A DNA stretch of 18,109 nucleotides from JBNLAN01 sp050302175 (GCA_050302175.1 JBNLAN010000004.1:1-18109), one strand, 5' to 3'; counted from the first letter of the stretch, positions 9,101 through 14,560 are shown. Made by a program: numbers and translations. The notes: generated by a model from the sequence alone, not told the origin.

Positions 9101-9264
9101 TGATGCGGAAAATCTATCGCCTGCACGGACCGCTCGACAGCCCGGTGGTTGAGGAATCAACGCCTGCGGCAACTGGCGAAGCGAAGCGCGGTCCGATTGA
9201 GCGCTTGCTCATGTTGCCTGGTAAATGGTTTGGGGACGAAACAGAACCGATTAAACTGAATTAG
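6175..9264 (+). CDS. AsmA/YhdP-family inner-membrane-anchored protein, probable bridge for phospholipid transport
   Basis: The 1029-residue protein has an N-terminal membrane anchor at about 17-34, then an almost uninterrupted run of alternating beta-strand sequence. The C-terminal region at about 840-990 resembles the AsmA-like C-terminal domain of the YhdP group: a GSPWWQDIRGRLRLRS stretch, APLTKLLAITNLAELPARLL, a glycine-rich RGKINMEK segment, then AIIGAIPIVRDLFGG and a GPLDSPVV ending. In this superfamily (AsmA, TamB, YhdP), long hydrophobic beta grooves are thought to carry phospholipids from inner to outer membrane. E. coli YhdP has 1266 residues, so this member is somewhat shorter. It begins 31 bases after mlaC, in the place mlaB takes in E. 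coli. ATG 6175 has no clear ribosome binding site; the next in-frame ATG would cut into the anchor. Family assignment is good; the exact subfamily is inference. Confidence 0.8.
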   Translation: MLTYDGFCTALKYCRRIFLMLMLALSVLASIAYWNAPSLDTVKPELESLLKQELQLDSLELGNLSWYWLGYIWVETDRISLTSRDGKVALENAELGVRIGFWRLVFGDFVPEQLRITDGSIKIDLTTTSTEETDLPALPGISISLENIHLTWKSPHGSGETGLVSASIDTSNRSCSVQTPTLRLNTTLDEGLLPEELKFDFSSTRELPASIRSHFDGDFSGKLELTRKQPELWQILVSLDAEKPVRLPVTQEMRFDFKSVAIEATLQAPSPSWTHFTPSLLRIKTLKWNSEKSNGIFNGQWQDGELKLTLQRGVLWMPDLWRWLKPLGGSSFHQWLDKMRGGRGHDLTGNLSFAWPELTTLPTLQQLADIRYHLTAKLSTGDIALGLGGDDLTDISALVEVNQNGLHASIEKAALPHHIGTIRGDLDIAWQDLLLNIHGQSTFRLARLQHWLTPDSATPLTWIDDASVGEVKIVWDPGKAHPDFATAVISPYSSWQATLFNTPIRMQKGKLLWHLTDGMQLKGMQVDGPTMHGVVDFTATHNWEFKSLQAKVEAELARLTSYYHIPIEQPEGRLQGIIRFGEGVSADFSLKQSGWNNLLGSNKKTGEPLSIHAQGVIEAHENSHRLKIESILPEGGAITFSGDGQLTDALLQINLHNLKAPAFDGDFALNVPFDTALPIELNVAAHAIDRNGFPTADSSDPTSAGSALPSGRKWNLHTTIATLTWNKTVMHDVYAQIIADAEKSAHTHIKRLQGPDLELSDIDANLSLTDKGVVDIRSASAKTGLQTLFVSGSMRPVKSGNGMHWNGFAQLSGDFGDLLSRSQLSTKFQGGKMQALLAGDGTLLNGSPWWQDIRGRLRLRSQDGRVLESAPLTKLLAITNLAELPARLLGSFNDLYGSGIHYHRLQLESEIKGKDISINSIVMRSSAMDMAGRGKINMEKNSIDLVLVFRPFQNLDAIIGAIPIVRDLFGGAARSLMRKIYRLHGPLDSPVVEESTPAATGEAKRGPIERLLMLPGKWFGDETEPIKLN
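7335..7342 (+). repeat. G8 homopolymer inside the AsmA/YhdP-like gene
   Basis: Eight consecutive G bases lie in the codons for a GLGGDD stretch, near residue 390 of the AsmA/YhdP-like protein. The frame is intact as written; slippage by one base would truncate the protein to about a third of its length. Confidence 0.8.
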
Positions 9265-9272
9265 CAGGCGCA

Positions 9273-9300
9273 TTGGCAATCCATACGCAATACGTATACT
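9273..9300 (+). promoter_or_regulatory. Sigma70-like promoter for dnaQ
   Basis: TTGGCA (9273-9278, one mismatch to the -35 consensus) and TATACT (9295-9300, one mismatch to the -10 consensus) are separated by 16 bases. The expected transcription start, about seven bases after the -10 box, falls at or next to the dnaQ ATG at 9307. It lies wholly in the 42-base gap after the AsmA/YhdP-like gene. This is the best promoter match in the window. Confidence 0.65.
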
Positions 9301-9306
9301 CAGCGC

Positions 9307-10047
9307 ATGCGAATGGTCGTGCTGGACACCGAAACCACCGGACTCTCTCCCTTTAAGGGTGATCGCATGGTTGAGATTGGTGCCATTGAGATATCCAACC
9401 GCAGCATCAAAAAAGATCGAACCTTTCACCATTACCTGAATCCTGAACGCAATATCCCTGAGGAGGTGGTGCGCATTCATGGTATCGACAATACCAAAGT
9501 GGCGAATGCCCCGACTTTCCGCGATATTGCCGAAGAGTTTCTCGCCTATATCAAGGATACCACACTCATCATCCATAATGCTCCGTTCGATCTGGGCTTT
9601 ATTATGAACGAGCTACAGCTATGCGGACTGCCACCTATAGGCGACATCCAGGTTATTGATACGCTTGAATTCGCCCGCAAACGACATCCACAACAGCGAA
9701 ACAACCTCGATGCACTTTGCGACCGCTATGATATTTCGCGTGGCCATCGTGAACTGCATGGCGCACTGCTTGATTCCGAGCTGCTGGCGGATGTCTATCT
9801 TGCCATGACCGGGGGAAGACAATTTTCGCTCGGCATGGATATTCAGTCGAAACCCGCTTCATCATTTGTCCAGATCCATGAAAATACCAGTTACAGGGAT
9901 GAAAAAACTGAAACCGCTTCCATCATGCGCCGCCCGCCGGTCCCCATTGGGCAGGATGAGCAAAATGCTCACCTGGCAATGCTGGAGCGAATCCATCAGG
10001 AGAGCGAAAACGGCGCCATCTGGCTTGAAGCTGCTACTGAAACCTGA
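9307..10047 (+). CDS. dnaQ: DNA polymerase III epsilon subunit (3'-5' proofreading exonuclease)
   Basis: DnaQ removes misincorporated bases during replication, bound between the polymerase alpha subunit and the sliding clamp. Its 246 residues match the E. coli size (243). Exonuclease motif I VLDTETTG gives D7 and E9, motif II HNAPFD gives D95, and motif III HGALLD gives H151 and D156; all catalytic residues are present. QFSLGM at 172-177 matches the position of the clamp-binding motif in E. coli epsilon (QTSMAF). The C-terminal stretch ending in ENGAIWLEA resembles the alpha-binding tail, so this is a full epsilon subunit and not a bare exonuclease. No ribosome binding site precedes ATG 9307 (an alternative ATG is at 9313), and the promoter abuts the start, so the mRNA may be leaderless. 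The usual neighbour rnhA is absent. Confidence 0.93.
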   Translation: MRMVVLDTETTGLSPFKGDRMVEIGAIEISNRSIKKDRTFHHYLNPERNIPEEVVRIHGIDNTKVANAPTFRDIAEEFLAYIKDTTLIIHNAPFDLGFIMNELQLCGLPPIGDIQVIDTLEFARKRHPQQRNNLDALCDRYDISRGHRELHGALLDSELLADVYLAMTGGRQFSLGMDIQSKPASSFVQIHENTSYRDEKTETASIMRRPPVPIGQDEQNAHLAMLERIHQESENGAIWLEAATET

Positions 10048-10053
10048 ACACGC

Positions 10054-10515
10054 ATGTTGATCCCTTCACCGATCCTGATGATCTGTGCCGGCAACCTTTG
10101 CCGAAGCCCTTTCGCAGAAGTCTATATGCGGCAGAAGCTGGAGCAGGCCGGTCAATATACCGAGTGTTTCAGCCGAGGCTTGCTATCGCTCGCAGGCCAT
10201 ACGCCTCCGGAGCAAGCCATCCGGGCCGCCGCTGCATTCAACGTGGATATCTCCTCACACATTTCACAGCCCTTGCTCGGATCGGATATCGACCGCGCTG
10301 GCCTGGTACTTGTCATGGAATCGCAACAGCGACTGCACATCGGTAAAATACGGCCTGCCCAAATTGGGAAATGCATGCTGCTATCACAACTTTCGGATGG
10401 CCGGGAAATCCCCGATCCAATGGGGCAAGATGAGCGCTTCTTCGAAGCAACCTACACTCAAATTGCAGAGTGTGCTGACAGGTGGGTTGCCCGCTTTACC
10501 GGCGAACAACGATAG
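10054..10515 (+). CDS. Low-molecular-weight protein-tyrosine phosphatase
   Basis: The 153-residue protein has the family P-loop ICAGNLCRSP at residues 10-19, a C-x5-R site with nucleophile C11 and R17. The general-acid aspartate is in IPDPMGQ (D121). Such enzymes dephosphorylate phosphotyrosine, in bacteria often on BY-kinases that control capsule or exopolysaccharide synthesis (Wzb, Etp); arsenate reductases share the fold, but the C-x-G-N-x-C-R-S loop and DP motif favour a phosphatase. No tyrosine kinase or polysaccharide gene is nearby, so the substrate is unknown. The start lies six bases after the dnaQ stop, suggesting co-transcription from the dnaQ promoter. The next feature is the tRNA promoter. 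Confidence 0.9.
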   Translation: MLIPSPILMICAGNLCRSPFAEVYMRQKLEQAGQYTECFSRGLLSLAGHTPPEQAIRAAAAFNVDISSHISQPLLGSDIDRAGLVLVMESQQRLHIGKIRPAQIGKCMLLSQLSDGREIPDPMGQDERFFEATYTQIAECADRWVARFTGEQR

Positions 10516-10524
10516 AGATGCATA

Positions 10525-10552
10525 TTGCGCACATTTCTCGCCGGCCTATGAT
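10525..10552 (+). promoter_or_regulatory. Candidate promoter of tRNA-Gly
   Basis: TTGCGC (10525-10530) and TATGAT (10547-10552, one mismatch) are 16 bases apart, placing the start near 10559, about 15 bases before the mature tRNA. The -35 box matches only in TTG. Position just before a tRNA gene supports the call. Confidence 0.5.
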
Positions 10553-10573
10553 GTGACGTCCAATGTTGAATCC

Positions 10574-10647
10574 GCGGGCATCGTATAATGGTATTACCCA
10601 AGCTTCCCAAGCTTGTGACACGGGTTCGATTCCCGTTGCCCGCTCCA
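10574..10647 (+). tRNA. tRNA-Gly with anticodon CCC
   Basis: A 74-base cloverleaf can be folded by eye. The acceptor arm GCGGGCA (10574-10580) pairs with TGCCCGC (10637-10643); a D arm contains AATGGTA; the anticodon stem CAAGC/GCTTG holds the loop TTCCCAA with anticodon CCC; the T arm ACGGG/CCCGT has loop TTCGATT. Discriminator base T and an encoded CCA (10645-10647) complete it. It decodes GGG and closely resembles E. coli glyU. There is no intrinsic terminator after it; the next reading frame starts 13 bases further on, so a joint transcript that is cut at the tRNA 3' end is plausible. No attachment site or integrase is seen. Confidence 0.97.
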
Positions 10648-10660
10648 GCCATGGTCAGCC

Positions 10661-11284
10661 TTGAGCAGTGCTCTCATCATCGCCCACCAGCATGGCGAGC
10701 TGGCAGCCCGGCCCGGTGAGATGGTTCTTGTGTCCGGAGAGAGTGGCTACGGCAAAACCCTGTTTCTGAATCGCCTTGCCGGCATTGAATCTCTGCCCGA
10801 AAATACACACATCAGCCTTGCAGACGCGCCACTGCATAAAGCCCCCCCCCTCTCCTTGCGAATGTATTTCGATATTTACCCCCCTCTCTGGCTGGGACGA
10901 CTCGCCAGGGATGAGCTTCTGTTTGGCCGTTCAGATATCAAAGAGCCTGATATCCAGAAAGCGCTGGAGCAGTGGCGCCTGACTGACCTGCCGCTTGATA
11001 CCCCCACCGAACAACTCACCCGATTACAGCACTTGCGCCTGATGCTTGCGGCAATGCAACTGGCCGAGATACGACTCGTGTTACTCGATAATCCAACCTC
11101 CGGCCTATCAACTCGGGAGCAAAACGAATTTATCTCGGACCTTCAAGGCTGGAGCATGCACTCCAATGCGATTGTTATCATTGCCTGTGCACGCCATGAG
11201 GACTGGCTACCAACAGTGCAACACCATTGGCACATCGAAACAGTACAAGCATGGCCTTCGATTCACGGAGCGATTCATGAGTGA
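10661..11284 (+). CDS. Degenerate ABC-type ATPase upstream of zapD
   Basis: The 207-residue protein follows the plan of a single small ABC ATPase domain but has lost key residues. Walker A is intact (GESGYGKT, 26-33). The signature LSGGQ is replaced by LTRLQ (119-123) in an otherwise correctly placed helix, Walker B reads RLVLLDNPTSGL (138-149) with the catalytic glutamate changed to N144, and the Q-loop position seems to hold D71. A histidine (H179) is near the H-loop position. ATP binding is likely and hydrolysis doubtful. There is no membrane segment. The start is uncertain: TTG 10661 has no ribosome binding site, and ATG 10721 would begin just before Walker A. The 3' end overlaps zapD by eight bases, suggesting a joint role with ZapD. 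I do not recognise the family; it is not dephospho-CoA kinase, the common neighbour of zapD. Confidence 0.7.
   Translation: MSSALIIAHQHGELAARPGEMVLVSGESGYGKTLFLNRLAGIESLPENTHISLADAPLHKAPPLSLRMYFDIYPPLWLGRLARDELLFGRSDIKEPDIQKALEQWRLTDLPLDTPTEQLTRLQHLRLMLAAMQLAEIRLVLLDNPTSGLSTREQNEFISDLQGWSMHSNAIVIIACARHEDWLPTVQHHWHIETVQAWPSIHGAIHE
10842..10850 (+). repeat. C9 homopolymer inside the degenerate ABC ATPase gene
   Basis: Nine C bases encode part of an APPL stretch at residues 61-64, between Walker A and Walker B; a further six C bases lie 29 bases downstream. The frame is open as written. Gain or loss of one base would remove Walker B and end the protein early. Confidence 0.8.
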
Positions 11285-12053
11285 TCTCGTTCGCTTTTCA
11301 TTCGCCTTGTGCCCGCGTATTCAGGCTTTTCTGCAACTCCGCGATGGCTTGCGCTGCCTGAATGATGCCCGTGAAAAGAATCAGGCATATTTGTGGCTGC
11401 AGGCAGCGACAGACCTTCGGGTTTCCCTGCTGGGGGAACAGGTTCGAAAAACGGCCATACCGGAAACCATCGGCGTACTTGTCTCCATGCAAACCCATCT
11501 GGAACAGCTGGCCGGAGAGCACCCCCGTTTTGCAGGAGACATCAAACGCTCCTGCACCTTATTGGCGCAACATATTGAAACTCTTCGGCCAGGGCTCGCC
11601 ACAGCTATCGATTTTCTCGGCAAAGACTCGCTGATTGACGAATATTTCAATGCCCTGAAAAAACAGGACTGGCTGGCCCATAAACCCGGCCTACCACAAA
11701 GCCTGAATCACCTGTGGCACATGGATGCTGAACGCCCGACACGCCTGCAGGATAGCCTTGAACCCCTCTATGCCGCCATTGGAGATCTGGACAAAATGCT
11801 TCACGATTATGTGATGTGGGAACAACGAATGGCTGTCGGAGGCACCGACCAGATTACACCTAAACGAAATCAAAACTTTGGCTTGCTCGTGATAGGTCTT
11901 GCACCTGAAACCCTGCAGCAGGATATCGTTCCGGACATTTCCGGAAATCGCTTGCTGATCAACTTGCGTTTTCAAAAACTGCGTATTGGCGCTCCGATTC
12001 TCGACCATACTACCGACCAGCCCTATTCGATGATGTTGGTTCCCATTGCCTGA
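11277..12053 (+). CDS. zapD: Cell division protein ZapD
   Basis: ZapD (YacF) binds the C-terminal tail of FtsZ in the cytoplasm and bundles its filaments in the division ring. The 258-residue product is close to E. coli ZapD (247). Its N-terminal half is helical and begins with the family pattern FSFALCPRIQAFLQLRDGL (about 7-25), which parallels FEHPLNEKMRTWLRIEFL in E. coli. The C-terminal half has PGLPQSLNHLWHM at about 142-154 and ends in beta strands around a DISGNRLLINLRFQKL stretch. Similarity is moderate, but the gene directly downstream is yacG, as in E. coli, which settles the call. GGAG at 11267-11270 lies six bases before ATG 11277. The start overlaps the ATPase gene by eight bases. 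Confidence 0.88.
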   Translation: MSDLVRFSFALCPRIQAFLQLRDGLRCLNDAREKNQAYLWLQAATDLRVSLLGEQVRKTAIPETIGVLVSMQTHLEQLAGEHPRFAGDIKRSCTLLAQHIETLRPGLATAIDFLGKDSLIDEYFNALKKQDWLAHKPGLPQSLNHLWHMDAERPTRLQDSLEPLYAAIGDLDKMLHDYVMWEQRMAVGGTDQITPKRNQNFGLLVIGLAPETLQQDIVPDISGNRLLINLRFQKLRIGAPILDHTTDQPYSMMLVPIA

Positions 12054-12057
12054 TATT

Positions 12058-12240
12058 ATGATTACCCGAACTCGCTGCCCGGTTTGCAAAAGAGAGACGT
12101 CTCGCGACCATCCCGATTTCCCTTTTTGCTGCGAACGCTGCAAATTGGTCGATTTGGGAAAATGGGCATGTGGTGACTACACTATCCCCGGCGAAAACGC
12201 AGAGTTTTTGCCCCCTGCGCCTGATGATGAGCTCCGTTAA
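12058..12240 (+). CDS. yacG: DNA gyrase inhibitor YacG (zinc-binding)
   Basis: YacG is a tiny zinc protein that binds the GyrB C-terminal domain and blocks DNA binding by gyrase. The 60-residue product has four zinc-ligand cysteines in the family spacing: C7-x2-C10 in RCPVCKR and C24-x3-C28 in FCCERCKLVDLGKWA, the latter nearly identical to the E. coli motif. C25 is an extra cysteine. ATG 12058 starts four bases after the zapD stop; a TTG at 12046 is in frame but would add four residues of no family value. The 3' end overlaps the next gene by 17 bases. Confidence 0.93.
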   Translation: MITRTRCPVCKRETSRDHPDFPFCCERCKLVDLGKWACGDYTIPGENAEFLPPAPDDELR

Positions 12241-12649
12241 ACCCTCTCCCAATCTCACGAGTTTATATGTCGCTGTCAGCTCAATGGTGATTGCATTTCT
12301 GTTGCTATGGCCCGTCACCTTTCCTGCTCCCATAGGCGCAAGCTGGCTTATTGCAGCCAGCTCGATTCTGTTTGTGGTCATTGTTATGGACTCCCTTCTT
12401 GACACGGCGCATGAACTCGAAAGTCCCATATCTACCGCCGTCTGGATCATGGGTGGCACCTTCATGCTTCTGCTCGTCTTCCGAGACAAAGGCAGCCTCT
12501 ATTTTGCTGCCTTGCTCTTCGCCCTGCATGCAGGGAAATCAGCTGTATTGATATGGCATAATAGTCAGGGGTGGTGGCTTTGGTCTGCCTGGATCAGAGA
12601 TACGCTCATCGCATCGGGTCTTTTCCTATGGCTTATCCTGTATGCCTGA
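12224..12649 (+). CDS. Small multi-pass membrane protein of unknown function
   Basis: I do not recognise this family. The 141-residue protein is almost entirely hydrophobic, with about five predicted membrane helices at 12-33, 38-58, 69-86, 91-110 and 122-140. It has few charged residues; notable are D56, D60, E64 and E66 after helix 2 and an HAGK stretch (102-105) in helix 4. The start is taken at the double ATG 12224/12227; an in-frame ATG at 12170 would require a 71-base overlap with yacG and adds no membrane segment. The gene overlaps yacG by 17 bases and maf by eight bases, so it is an integral part of the operon. It could be the membrane partner of the upstream ATPase-like protein, but nothing in the sequence proves this. 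Confidence 0.72.
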   Translation: MMSSVKPSPNLTSLYVAVSSMVIAFLLLWPVTFPAPIGASWLIAASSILFVVIVMDSLLDTAHELESPISTAVWIMGGTFMLLLVFRDKGSLYFAALLFALHAGKSAVLIWHNSQGWWLWSAWIRDTLIASGLFLWLILYA

Positions 12650-13217
12650 TACTCTGATTCTGGCCTCCACCTCTCCTTACAGAAAAGCACTGCTGGAACG
12701 CCTGCGAATACCATTTAACTGCATCGCTCCCGATTTCTCAGAGCACCCGGTTGACAGCCTCTCTCCGGAAGAGCTTGTTCGGCAGAACACCCTTGGGAAA
12801 GGGCGCTCTGTCGCCCATAAGCATCCCGGCGCACGCATCATCGCCTCAGATCAAATTGCCGTACTTGATCAGACTATTCTTGGAAAACCCGGCACCGCAG
12901 AGGCTGCATGTCGACAACTCGAGATGCTTTCAGGTAAGTCAGTACATTTCCTGACCGGCTTGGCAATCATTCGCGGGAGTCAGGAAGTTTACGAATGTGT
13001 CCCGTATGAAGTTCAATTTAGAAGTCTTTCAAGGGCGGAAATCCACCGCTATATCGAAATGGATCAGCCTCTGAATTGCGCTGGTAGCTTTAAAGCGGAA
13101 TCCCTCGGCATTTCCCTGTTTGAGCACATACGCGGCGATGATCCTACAGCGCTTATCGGTCTGCCACTGATACGTTTGAGTCATTATTTACGACCGCTGG
13201 CTTTCGATACCAATTAG
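12642..13217 (+). CDS. Maf-type nucleotide pyrophosphatase, YceF subgroup (7-methyl-GTP)
   Basis: Maf proteins hydrolyse non-canonical nucleoside triphosphates to monophosphates in the cytoplasm; the YceF subgroup acts on 7-methyl-GTP. The 191-residue sequence has the substrate loop LASTSPYRKALLERL at 7-21, the catalytic ASDQIAVLD at 68-76 (D70, with the Q typical of YceF in place of the T of the dTTP group), GKP at 81-83 and LNCAGSFKAESLGISLFE at 144-161, very like YceF. It overlaps the preceding gene by eight bases and is the last of the operon. Its stop codon (13215-13217) overlaps the stop of nth on the other strand. In gammaproteobacteria yceF is usually next to rpmF and plsX; that context is missing here. 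Confidence 0.92.
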   Translation: MPDTLILASTSPYRKALLERLRIPFNCIAPDFSEHPVDSLSPEELVRQNTLGKGRSVAHKHPGARIIASDQIAVLDQTILGKPGTAEAACRQLEMLSGKSVHFLTGLAIIRGSQEVYECVPYEVQFRSLSRAEIHRYIEMDQPLNCAGSFKAESLGISLFEHIRGDDPTALIGLPLIRLSHYLRPLAFDTN

Positions 13218-13855
13218 GCAACTGGTTTCTGCGGCCACGTACACTCCTCAACAATCACACAGGCATGACACTTCGGCTTTCGGGCCGTGCACACATAGCG
13301 CCCATGCAAAATGAGCCAGTGATGTGCATGTTGCTTAAACTCTTCCGGCACCACAGCAAGCAACTTCTTTTCAACCTGTTCCGGTGTCTTTCCCGGAGCA
13401 ATCCCCGTTCGATTGGAAACCCGGAATATATGTGTATCCACAGCGATTGTGGGTTGGCCAAACAGTATATTCAGCAACACATTGGCGGTTTTGCGCCCGA
13501 CCCCGGGTAGCGCCTCCAGCTCTTTTCTGGTGTCAGGAATACGGCAACCGTACTTGTTAACAAGCATCTCACATGTGCGAATAATATTTTTTGCTTTGCT
13601 GTTGTAGAGCCCCAATGAAGCAATGGCCTGCCGCAGCCCCCCTTCACCTAGGCGAAGGATTGCCTCTGGTGTATTCGCTTGTGGGAAGAGCTTCGCAGTC
13701 ACTTTGTTGACACCCGCATCCGTTGATTGTGCGGAAAGCACTACCGCAACAAGAAGTTCAAAGCCTGAGGAGTAATTAAGCTCTGTAACCGGTTCAGGGG
13801 TCTGCTCGCGAAGATGAGAAAAAAGCCTGGCAACCCTTGAATCAACAGGCAACAT
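13214..13855 (-). CDS. nth: Endonuclease III (DNA glycosylase/AP lyase)
   Basis: Nth removes oxidised pyrimidines from DNA in base-excision repair. All landmarks are present in 213 residues: helix-hairpin-helix LPGVGRKTANVLL at 116-128 with catalytic lysine K122, AVDTHIFRVSNR at 138-149 with catalytic D140, and a C-terminal [4Fe-4S] cluster C189-x6-C196-x2-C199-x5-C205. The length matches E. coli Nth (211). The ATG at 13853-13855 lies six bases after the pilP stop, so the two genes are probably co-transcribed; no clear ribosome binding site is seen. The 3' end overlaps the convergent maf gene by three bases, and no terminator separates them. Confidence 0.96.
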   Translation of the reverse strand: MLPVDSRVARLFSHLREQTPEPVTELNYSSGFELLVAVVLSAQSTDAGVNKVTAKLFPQANTPEAILRLGEGGLRQAIASLGLYNSKAKNIIRTCEMLVNKYGCRIPDTRKELEALPGVGRKTANVLLNILFGQPTIAVDTHIFRVSNRTGIAPGKTPEQVEKKLLAVVPEEFKQHAHHWLILHGRYVCTARKPKCHACVIVEECTWPQKPVA

Positions 13856-13861
13856 CAGGAG

Positions 13862-14410
13862 CTAAATATCATTCAGATCTTGCAAGGTCAGCTTAACCTG
13901 CTGATCAATAACCTCTCCGGCAGGATTCAGTACTTGCTCTACGAGATAGAGACTATCTTCGGAAATCTTTTCAATTCGCCCGTTGTTTCTACCCATGTAG
14001 TTCCCGGGCTTAACCATATGACCAACCCCGGAACCATCTTCAACCATCGCCACCTTGTTTTCCCCCATTTGATAAATCGCAACCAAGGTCAAAGTCGACA
14101 GGTCATAATCTTCCAATGGTTCCTTAACTCGATTTTTAAGCTTGGCCTGCTGCATCTCTATGAGTTTCTGCCCACGCGCAGCTACTTGCGCCAAATAAGA
14201 AGAAAATGGGTCGCGCAACGAAGCAATGTCCATTTCCGGAGCAATGGCTAGTTGCTGCATGGCATCTGGCAGGGGCTCGTCTTCTTCCGGAAGGCTTGAC
14301 CCAGCAATGGCCGTAGCACCATCAGGTTGAGCAGCATCCTCAGCGATCGCCTCAACCAATGGAAAACTTGTCATCATCAACAGGCCGAGCAACAATATTA
14401 ACCTAGCCAT
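13862..14410 (-). CDS. PilP-like type IV pilus assembly protein
   Basis: PilP links the inner-membrane PilN/PilO complex to the outer-membrane secretin PilQ. The 182-residue product shows the PilP layout: signal sequence at 1-23 (LILLLGLLMMTSFPLVEAIA), an acidic flexible stretch, LRDPF at 65-69, PLEDYDLSTLTLVAIY at 98-113 and the beta-domain core MVKPGNYMGRNNGRIEKIS at 132-150. Unlike classical PilP there is no lipobox cysteine; the N-terminus resembles a plain signal peptide cut after about A23. I chose ATG 14410 over 14431 because GGAGGAG lies seven bases before it. The neighbours pilM, pilN, pilO and pilQ are absent; nth follows. A secretin-associated protein of another system is the main alternative. 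Confidence 0.78.
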   Translation of the reverse strand: MARLILLLGLLMMTSFPLVEAIAEDAAQPDGATAIAGSSLPEEDEPLPDAMQQLAIAPEMDIASLRDPFSSYLAQVAARGQKLIEMQQAKLKNRVKEPLEDYDLSTLTLVAIYQMGENKVAMVEDGSGVGHMVKPGNYMGRNNGRIEKISEDSLYLVEQVLNPAGEVIDQQVKLTLQDLNDI

Positions 14411-14417
14411 GGCTAAT

Positions 14418-14424
14418 CTCCTCC
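14418..14424 (-). promoter_or_regulatory. Ribosome binding site fixing the pilP start
   Basis: The minus strand reads GGAGGAG, seven bases before the ATG at 14408-14410. It lies inside the longer open frame that begins at 14431, so the longer start is unlikely. The 90 or so bases further upstream (14425-14510) contain no promoter I would defend. Confidence 0.75.
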
Positions 14425-14511
14425 AGGGCATTGAAACTCAAGATTAAGCCTGCCCCGATCATGTAACCTCGCAGCAGATTAGCACAACATATTGAAATTG
14501 AGAAGCTTTTC

Positions 14512-14539
14512 AAAAAAGAAAGGGGCTCGAAGCCCCTTT
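14512..14539 (-). terminator. Strong intrinsic terminator of the beta-barrel gene
   Basis: Read on the minus strand, a nine-pair stem AAAGGGGCT/AGCCCCTTT with a three-base loop (plus-strand 14519-14539) is followed by CTTTTTT. It begins 21 bases after the stop codon at 14561. This is a textbook rho-independent terminator and separates the beta-barrel gene from pilP and nth. Confidence 0.92.
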
Positions 14540-14560
14540 CCCATACTGATTCGAATGCCA

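Noticed and set aside
10574..10660. tRNA-Gly as an integration site for a mobile island
   Set aside because: No integrase, no repeat of the tRNA 3' end and no change to phage-like genes follows; the next genes are zapD and yacG.
11046..11276. Longer zapD frame starting at 11046
   Set aside because: The added part is an out-of-frame reading of the ATPase gene; ATG 11277 has GGAG at the right distance and matches the family N-terminus.
12170..12223. Longer start for the small membrane protein at 12170
   Set aside because: It would overlap yacG by 71 bases, and the added residues read like an out-of-frame translation of yacG without hydrophobic character.
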